A stretch of 64,000 bases of DNA, taken from positions 1-64,000 of the forward strand of contig NZ_JADPVH010000013.1 of assembly GCF_026932795.1 (NCBI RefSeq). Reading direction: 5' to 3'. Positions 58,534 to 64,000 of this stretch are shown piece by piece. Numbering within the stretch: position 1 is the stretch's first letter; every line of letters starts with the position of its first letter. Source of the DNA: Paenarthrobacter sp. Z7-10. Lineage in GTDB: Bacteria > Actinomycetota > Actinomycetes > Actinomycetales > Micrococcaceae. The notes beneath the pieces were generated by a model. That model was given only the letters and a program-made list of their open reading frames with translations, was not told where the DNA came from and made no database searches. A program made the position numbers and the translations under genes.

Positions 58534-58995
58534 CTAGCGGGCCACAATCAGCGCCTGCGGCGCGGCCTGTTTCATCCGGGTTTGCAGCCACTTCAGCTGG
58601 ACAGCCGTCTGCTGGTCACAGCTGCTGACAACCTCCAGCAGTTCATCGTCCCGCAACCCCTGGCCGGCCTGCTTGACCAGGGTCCAGGTGACGTCCACCA
58701 GGCTGGCCAGGAGGTAGAGATCGTGCAGATCCCGGAGCAGCCCCACCGGCCCGCTGCGCGTGGAGGAGATGCCCTCGGCATGCATTCTTTCGGGCTCGGC
58801 GCCCGACTCATCTTCGCCATACCGGTCCACGATCGGTTTTAACGCTTGCTCATGATCGTCGCACTGTTTGGCCAGCGTCTGGCACAGGAAGTGCACGTCC
58901 GGCTCGGCGCCATGGCCCTCGGCCACGGTACGGAATGACGCGGCGAGCGTCTGCTCTGCTTTGTGCAGCAGCCCTAAGTAGATGGACAGATTCAT
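58534..58995 (-). CDS. Helical-bundle protein linked to the molybdoenzyme, unknown
   Basis: The protein has 153 residues, mostly alpha-helical (MNLSIYLGLLHKAEQTLAAS, HFLCQTLAKQCDDHEQALKP, DLHDLYLLASLVDVTWTLVK). The pattern of His/Glu/Asp in helices resembles ferritin-like or haemerythrin-like bundles, but no full metal motif is seen. The ATG overlaps the stop of the oxidoreductase gene by four bases (ATGA), so both are co-translated. It could be a chaperone, an electron-transfer subunit or a stress protein. Confidence 0.65.
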   Translation of the reverse strand: MNLSIYLGLLHKAEQTLAASFRTVAEGHGAEPDVHFLCQTLAKQCDDHEQALKPIVDRYGEDESGAEPERMHAEGISSTRSGPVGLLRDLHDLYLLASLVDVTWTLVKQAGQGLRDDELLEVVSSCDQQTAVQLKWLQTRMKQAAPQALIVAR

Positions 58996-61772
58996 GGCCG
59001 GTCCTTTCCAGCGGAGCCACCATCGTTATCGTGCCCACCTGTGACGTCCTTGATGGCATTCCTTACGACCCGCTCGACACCCTTCAATGCGCTTTTAAGA
59101 GTTTCCTGAAGGGAGTCCTCCCCCTCGCCGGATCCGGTGCTATGACCGGAGCCTGAGTCGCCTGTCGCATGGGCGGCCCGTGGGTGCCCAGGATCGGGCT
59201 GAATGGCATCCGGGAACTGCGGCGGTGAGCTGGGCTCCAGAAATTCCTCGGCTTCGGCGTCCGGGCCACCGGTGGTCGGCGGAACAGCAGCACCTGCAGA
59301 AACACCGGCATCCGTCGAATCGTGGCCACTTACCGGGTGCCCGGCATCCGCCAAACGCGTGGCATCCGCGGAATCTTGGCCGCTTCCAAAACGGGAGGCC
59401 TCCGCTGGACGCGAGGCCGTCGTCGTCGGCGCGGGAGCGGGGCCTTGGCCATCCGCGATCTTTACCACCTGCACCGCCGCGTTCTTGAAGACCGGCTGCT
59501 TTGACACCGGATCCCACTCGGTGATGGTGAGCTCATTGGCGGCGGTCGGATGGCCATCCGGGGTGCCGCCGGCATCCCAATAGCCGTAATGGAAGGGCGC
59601 GAAGACGGTTCCCGGGCGAATGTCCCCCACCCGCGCCGGAACCTCGATCAGTCCACGACGGGATGTCACCCGCACCAGGTCCCCTTCGCGAACTGCCAGC
59701 TCCGTGGCGTCCTGGACGGAAAGCTCCACCCACGCCTTCGGCGCTGCCTTGTGAAGTTGCCGTGAGCGGGCCGTCTTGGTGCGGGTGTGGAACTGATAGG
59801 CCGTGCGCCCGGTGGTGTAGCGCAGCGGATATTCCTCGTCGGGTTCCTCATGCGGAGGCGAATAGCTGGCGGTTTTGAAAAGGGCGCGCCCGTTGGGAGC
59901 CATGGCCCGGTACGCCTGCGGACCCACGGTGGCTCCGGTGAGCAGGTCGTGGCCGTATGTTTCGCAGTAGTCGGGATCGGTCGGGAAGATCCCATCCTCA
60001 TAGAATCGGACCACGCCGTCGGGGTGCTCGTCGTTGCAGGGCCATGGAATGCCGCTGCCGCCGCGCAGCCTTTCGTAGCTGATGCCGGAGTAATCGCAGG
60101 GCCGCCCGCGGGAGCAGTTCTTCCAGGCTTCGAACCCGTCCTCGGGGCCCTGCCAGTCCAGCAGCGGGGCTCCGTCGAGGGTGCTGAAGCCCATCCGCCG
60201 CGAATAATCCAGGAAAATGTCCAGGTCGGTGCGGGCTTCACCCGGTGGCTCCACGGCCTTGTCGGAGAGGTGGACGGTGCGGTTCACGTTGGTGAACGTC
60301 CCGGTCTTTTCGCCCCAGCCGGCAGCGGGAAGCACGACGTCGGCTGCCTGTGCCGTTTCGGTCAGGTACAGATCCTGTACGACGACGAACACCTCCTCTT
60401 TGGCGAGGATCTTGCGGATCCTCGGAAGGTCGGGCATGGACACGGCCGGGTTCGTGGCGGAAATCCAGAGGAATTCCACCGAGCCCTGCTCGGCGTAGCG
60501 GAAGATCTGCATGGCATGCGTCGGCGGCGCCCAATGCGGAATGGTCTCCGGGCTGATGTTCCACAGCGCGGCCAACTCCTGCACGTGCTCGGGGTTCTCC
60601 CAGTTGCGGAAGCCCGGCAGATCGCCGTCGGCCCCGCATTCGCGGTTGTTCTGCGCCGTGGGCTGGCCGTTCATTTGCAGGATGCCGCAGCCGGGACGGC
60701 CCAGCAGGCCCCTTAGCAGGTGCATATTATTGACCTGACAGGACGACGCTGTGGCCTGCGAGGACTGATAAAAACCCTGCAGGACCGTGGACAGCACGGC
60801 CTCGCTGGTACCGAAAATCCGGGCTGCCTCCCGCACGTCCTCTGCATCGACGCCGCACGTCTGCGCGACGGCCTCGGCGGTCCACGGTTCCACCGTCGAG
60901 CGCAGCTCCTCGATCCCCATTGTGTGCTGGCCGATGTAAGCCTCATCGATCCAGCCGTTGTGCAGCAGTTCGCGCACCAAGCCATGCATCAGCGCCAGAT
61001 TGGTGCCCGGCCGCAGCGCCAGATGCACATCCGCCAGCCTCGCCACTTCGGTCTCCCGCGGGTCGACGCAGACCAGCTTTGGCCGGTCCGGCCCCGCCAG
61101 CCGGTCCAGCACCCGGGACCAGAGCACCGTCTGAGTCTCGGCCATGTTGTGGCCGTACAAGAACATCGCGTCGCAGTTGTCAATGTCCGTATACGAACTT
61201 GGCTGGCCGTCGGAACCGAAGGACTCCTTCATGGCCGCGGCGGCGGTGGCCGTGCACAAACGCGTATTGCCGTCCATATGCGGGGTTCCGATGCCGGCCT
61301 TGCCGATCATCGCCAGAGCGTAATATTCCTCGATGAACAGCTGCCCGCTGGTGTAAAAGCCATGGCTGAGCGGGCCGCGCTCCTTGAGCAATGCCTTGCT
61401 TTTGGACACAATCCGTTCCATGGCCGTATTCCAGCTGCATGGAACCAGCTGTCCGTTTTCCCGGATCATGGGCGAGGTCAGCCGGTCCGGATGAGACACC
61501 CCCTGCCAGCTTGCAAAGAGTCCCTTCGGACCCATCCGTCCGTGGTTGACCAGATCCCCGGCTCTGCCGCGGATGCCGACCATGGCGCCGTCCTTGACCG
61601 CAATGTCGCAGGCACAGCCGTTGCTGCAGAGGACGCAGGCGGACTGCACCCAGCGGTCCACGTCCTTCTCCTGGACGCCGTCGGCAAGTTTCTGATCCAC
61701 CCGGACCGGCCACAATGCGCCGCGGGCAAATGGTGTTCTGGTTCCCCAGATCTCGGAAATACGGTCCACCAT
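58992..61772 (-). CDS. Molybdopterin oxidoreductase, nitrate reductase/formate dehydrogenase-like
   Basis: The protein has 926 residues. An N-terminal motif C46-x2-C49-x3-C53 (CVLCSNGCACDI) would bind a 4Fe-4S cluster, but the fourth cysteine of the family is replaced by Gly81 in NHGRMGPKG. Cys173 in NTRLCTATAAAAMK aligns with the Mo ligand of NapA-type enzymes. Further signatures are LYGHNMAETQTVLW, CVDPRETEVARLADVHLALR and the C-terminal molybdopterin-binding part with TGRTAYQFHTRTKT. Residues 777-926 are a disordered, low-complexity tail with one amphipathic helix (LQETLKSALKGVERVVRNAI). AGGAGG precedes the ATG. No TAT signal is seen, so it is cytoplasmic. The substrate is not known. Confidence 0.85.
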   Translation of the reverse strand: MVDRISEIWGTRTPFARGALWPVRVDQKLADGVQEKDVDRWVQSACVLCSNGCACDIAVKDGAMVGIRGRAGDLVNHGRMGPKGLFASWQGVSHPDRLTSPMIRENGQLVPCSWNTAMERIVSKSKALLKERGPLSHGFYTSGQLFIEEYYALAMIGKAGIGTPHMDGNTRLCTATAAAAMKESFGSDGQPSSYTDIDNCDAMFLYGHNMAETQTVLWSRVLDRLAGPDRPKLVCVDPRETEVARLADVHLALRPGTNLALMHGLVRELLHNGWIDEAYIGQHTMGIEELRSTVEPWTAEAVAQTCGVDAEDVREAARIFGTSEAVLSTVLQGFYQSSQATASSCQVNNMHLLRGLLGRPGCGILQMNGQPTAQNNRECGADGDLPGFRNWENPEHVQELAALWNISPETIPHWAPPTHAMQIFRYAEQGSVEFLWISATNPAVSMPDLPRIRKILAKEEVFVVVQDLYLTETAQAADVVLPAAGWGEKTGTFTNVNRTVHLSDKAVEPPGEARTDLDIFLDYSRRMGFSTLDGAPLLDWQGPEDGFEAWKNCSRGRPCDYSGISYERLRGGSGIPWPCNDEHPDGVVRFYEDGIFPTDPDYCETYGHDLLTGATVGPQAYRAMAPNGRALFKTASYSPPHEEPDEEYPLRYTTGRTAYQFHTRTKTARSRQLHKAAPKAWVELSVQDATELAVREGDLVRVTSRRGLIEVPARVGDIRPGTVFAPFHYGYWDAGGTPDGHPTAANELTITEWDPVSKQPVFKNAAVQVVKIADGQGPAPAPTTTASRPAEASRFGSGQDSADATRLADAGHPVSGHDSTDAGVSAGAAVPPTTGGPDAEAEEFLEPSSPPQFPDAIQPDPGHPRAAHATGDSGSGHSTGSGEGEDSLQETLKSALKGVERVVRNAIKDVTGGHDNDGGSAGKDRP

Positions 61773-62109
61773 GGAACGCCTCCTGGCACGTTGACTGGAA
61801 CACTGGCTGGAACACTAACGGGAACACTGGCTGGCCGTGAACCGGCGGATACCCGAACTGGAGCCGCCGTGACCTGCGAGCACTGACGCCGCTGGGGCCA
61901 GCCCTGCTGCGTTGACCTCAGGCTAATACGGCTCTCGCATATTTGAAAGGACACATCAGAAGGATAATTTCCCCCGCCGGCCCGGAATCCCTTGAATGCC
62001 GGGCGGGGCAGCCGTAGGGTCATAAGCAGGCTTAGCGTAGGCTGCAGCAGGTCAGGTGCCCTCCAAACCACCATTTGGTGCCGCACCTCAATAATCCCGG
62101 AGGAACCCA
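61773..62109. other. Divergent region between the molybdoenzyme and catalase genes
   Basis: The 337 bases hold no gene that I recognise. A 12-bp tandem repeat is near its left end. The catalase ribosome site GGAGGAACCCA is at its right end. I see no confident operator or promoter, though TAATAC near 61924 could be part of one. Confidence 0.4.
61797..61832. repeat. 12-bp tandem repeat upstream of the molybdoenzyme gene (3 units)
   Basis: GGAACACTGGCT, GGAACACTAACG and GGAACACTGGCT follow one another at 61797-61808, 61809-61820 and 61821-61832, starting 25 bases upstream of the ATG. Confidence 0.8.
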
Positions 62110-64000
62110 ATGAGCGAGGAAAACAGCATCCGAATTCCCGGCGCCCCGGTTGGCGAGCCGCCCAGCTTGAAGGAACCAACAACACCGCGGGAGCCTTTGC
62201 CCCCCAAACCGGATCAGCAGGGCCCGGAGGCGGTCTCCCCCACCGGAACTCCGACCGGGGCACCGGTTTCCGCGCGGGCACAGTCCGGCCCCTACCTGAC
62301 CACCGCGCAGGGCGTGCGGATCTCCGATACGGACCATTCGCTGAAGGTCGGATCGCGCGGACCGGTTCTGCTGCAGGATCACCACCTGCGGGAGAAAATC
62401 ACGCACTTCGACCATGAGCGCATTCCCGAGCGAGTGGTCCACGCCCGTGGTGCCGGAGCTCACGGTACGTTCCGCTCCTACGGCACAGCCGCCAAAATCA
62501 CCCGCGCGGGGTTCTTGGCCGCGGACGTGGAGACGCCTGTCTTTGTGCGGTTCTCCACTGTGCTGGGATCGCGCGGCTCGGCGGACACTGTACGGGACAC
62601 CCGTGGTTTTGCCACCAAGTTTTACACCGATGAGGGAACCTTCGACCTGGTTGGCAATAACATTCCTGTCTTCTTCATCCAAGACGGCCTCAAATTCCCC
62701 GACGTGGTCCATGCGGCCAAGCCGCATCCGGATCGCGAAATCCCACAGGCACAAAGCGCACACGACACTTTTTGGGATTTTGTCTCGCTGCACACCGAGG
62801 CCCAGGCACACACGATGTGGAACATGTCCGACCGCGGACTGCCGCGCTCCTTCCGAACCATGGAGGGCTTCGGCATTCACACCTTCCGGATGGTCGATGC
62901 CACCGGAAACACCACCTTGGTGAAATTCCACTGGAAGCCCAAGCAGGGCGTGCACTCGTTGGTGTGGGAGGAAGCTCAAATCATCGCCGGCATGGACCCG
63001 GATTTCCATCGCCGTGATCTGGCCGATTCCATCGAGGCAGGCGCGTTCCCCCAATGGGAGTTCGGCGTACAGACCTTCCCGGACACCGAAGACCAGATGT
63101 TTCAGGGAATTGACCTGCTGGACCCGACCAAATTCGTTCCGGAGGAGCTTGCCCCGGTCCAACCCATAGGGCTAATGACGCTCAACGCCAATCCGACCAA
63201 CTTCTTCGCCGAAACGGAACAGGTGGCCTTCCATCCGGGCCACCTGGTGCCTGGCATCGACGTGACGAACGACCCTCTGCTGCAGGTGCGGCTTTTTTCC
63301 TACCTGGACACGCAGATTTCCCGGTTGGGGGGCCCGAACTTCGCCCAGATTCCGATCAATCGGCCGCAGGCACCAGTCAACGATATGCTGCGTGACGGGA
63401 TGCACCAGAATGCCGTGCACGCCGGCGTCGCCCCGTACCGCCCGAACTCGCTGGACGGCGGTTGCCCGTTCCAGGCCGGGGCGGATCTGGGAGCCTTCGT
63501 GGACGTTCCCGAGGCCATGGCAGCGGCGATCAAGGAACGTCGTGCGCCCGCTTCCTTTGACGATCACTTCAGTCAGGCACGGCTCTTTTACCGCAGCCTG
63601 ACGGCCGTGGAGCAGGGGCACATAATCCAGGCGTATACGTTCGAACTGGGCAAATGTGCCGTGCCCGTGGTCCGCGAGCGGGAGTTGATGGCGCTGGCCA
63701 ACATCGACGCGCAACTGTGCGCCGCCGTTGCCCGGGGACTTGGGATGCCGGCCCCGCAGCCCAGCGAGGGGCTGACGGACACCGACCCCAGTCCGGCGCT
63801 GTCCCAGTTGGGCAAGACCTGGCCCTCCGCCGGACACGTTATAGGCATCCTCGCCGACGGCGGCAGCGACTTGGACGCGATCCGCACAGTGCAGGCTGCC
63901 ATCGCCGACGGTGGCATGGTCCCGCTGATCATCGCGCCTTCCGGAGGTCAATTAGGCGAAGGCGGCGACGGGGGATTGGCCGTCCAGCGCACCTTTCTGA
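62110..64000 (+). CDS. katE: Large-subunit (clade 2) catalase, 3' end outside window
   Basis: 630 codons are visible before the window end. After a Pro-rich N-terminal extension (~1-60), the heme-catalase core has the catalytic His111 in ERVVHARGAGAHGTF, Asn in DLVGNNIPVFFIQD and the heme Tyr in RLFSYLDTQISRLGG. After about residue 560 (GKTWPSAGHVIGILADGGSD) the start of the C-terminal flavodoxin-like domain of HPII-type enzymes is present, then the sequence is cut. GGAGG precedes the ATG at 62110. It decomposes hydrogen peroxide. It is divergent from the molybdoenzyme. Confidence 0.94.
   Translation, partial: MSEENSIRIPGAPVGEPPSLKEPTTPREPLPPKPDQQGPEAVSPTGTPTGAPVSARAQSGPYLTTAQGVRISDTDHSLKVGSRGPVLLQDHHLREKITHFDHERIPERVVHARGAGAHGTFRSYGTAAKITRAGFLAADVETPVFVRFSTVLGSRGSADTVRDTRGFATKFYTDEGTFDLVGNNIPVFFIQDGLKFPDVVHAAKPHPDREIPQAQSAHDTFWDFVSLHTEAQAHTMWNMSDRGLPRSFRTMEGFGIHTFRMVDATGNTTLVKFHWKPKQGVHSLVWEEAQIIAGMDPDFHRRDLADSIEAGAFPQWEFGVQTFPDTEDQMFQGIDLLDPTKFVPEELAPVQPIGLMTLNANPTNFFAETEQVAFHPGHLVPGIDVTNDPLLQVRLFSYLDTQISRLGGPNFAQIPINRPQAPVNDMLRDGMHQNAVHAGVAPYRPNSLDGGCPFQAGADLGAFVDVPEAMAAAIKERRAPASFDDHFSQARLFYRSLTAVEQGHIIQAYTFELGKCAVPVVRERELMALANIDAQLCAAVARGLGMPAPQPSEGLTDTDPSPALSQLGKTWPSAGHVIGILADGGSDLDAIRTVQAAIADGGMVPLIIAPSGGQLGEGGDGGLAVQRTFL

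Noticed and set aside
62032-63162. 376-codon minus-strand frame opposite the catalase gene
   Set aside because: The catalase frame has the catalytic His and Asn; the reverse frame does not resemble a protein family.

Overview
The window looks like a chromosomal segment of a high-G+C actinobacterium of the family Micrococcaceae, most like Arthrobacter and relatives. The evidence is protein content and order: mIHF next to gmk and rpoZ, an HrcA/CIRCE-controlled dnaJ, a PriA without helicase motifs, an actinobacterial VLRF1 protein, DUF3097, and GTG starts on many genes. It is mostly conserved housekeeping DNA, with accessory material at the left edge (IS3-family element in an HNH endonuclease remnant), around 18.6-21.2 kb (ECF sigma cassette), around 41.4-43.1 kb (MarR locus) and at 58.5-64 kb (molybdoenzyme and catalase).

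Layout. 1-340: truncated IS3-family element and HNH remnant. 655-1608: GerMN/Gmad2 lipoprotein, convergent with rsmE. 4657-1611 (minus): hrcA-dnaJ-rsmE behind a CIRCE operator. 4825-6181 (plus): DUF3097 and DUF4870 proteins. 9330-6205 (minus): lepA, hemW. 9764-10024: rpsT with a hairpin terminator. 15859-10162 (minus): degV, comEA, comEC, holA. 18592-15906 (minus): a probable leucine leader peptide, an attenuator hairpin and leuS. 18888-21235 (plus): ECF sigma factor, membrane partner, lipoprotein, P-loop protein. 22762-21248: glpK. 23019-25131: alpha/beta hydrolase and a glycosyltransferase.

41254-25145 is one long minus-strand run: pyrR-pyrB-pyrC-PH-like protein-carA-carB-pyrF-MDMPI protein-mihF-gmk-rpoZ-coaBC-metK-priA. 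It makes UMP de novo and continues into nucleotide, CoA and SAM metabolism. A PyrR-binding-loop sequence lies in the 5' leader. 41370-43133 holds a GlsB/YeaQ membrane protein and, divergently, a membrane protein plus a MarR regulator, with twin palindromes between them. 43223-44515 is a PrsW-type protease. 54026-44526 (minus) is alaS-ruvX-mltG-aroE-aroC-aroK-aroB-efp-nusB, covering the later shikimate pathway and translation factors. Then come two small membrane proteins, rpsD, rarA, divergent acVLRF1, a molybdopterin oxidoreductase with a small helical partner, and the start of a large-subunit catalase cut by the window end.

Most notable: (i) a minimal LLLL leader peptide with a terminator upstream of leuS; (ii) a sigma-factor cassette whose membrane partner does not resemble a classical anti-sigma factor; (iii) twin operators at the MarR locus; (iv) a strain-level tendency to short tandem duplications and low-complexity insertions, visible at many gene ends and inside conserved proteins. 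No CRISPR array, prophage, rRNA or tRNA gene was found. Everything was read by eye; no database search was run.
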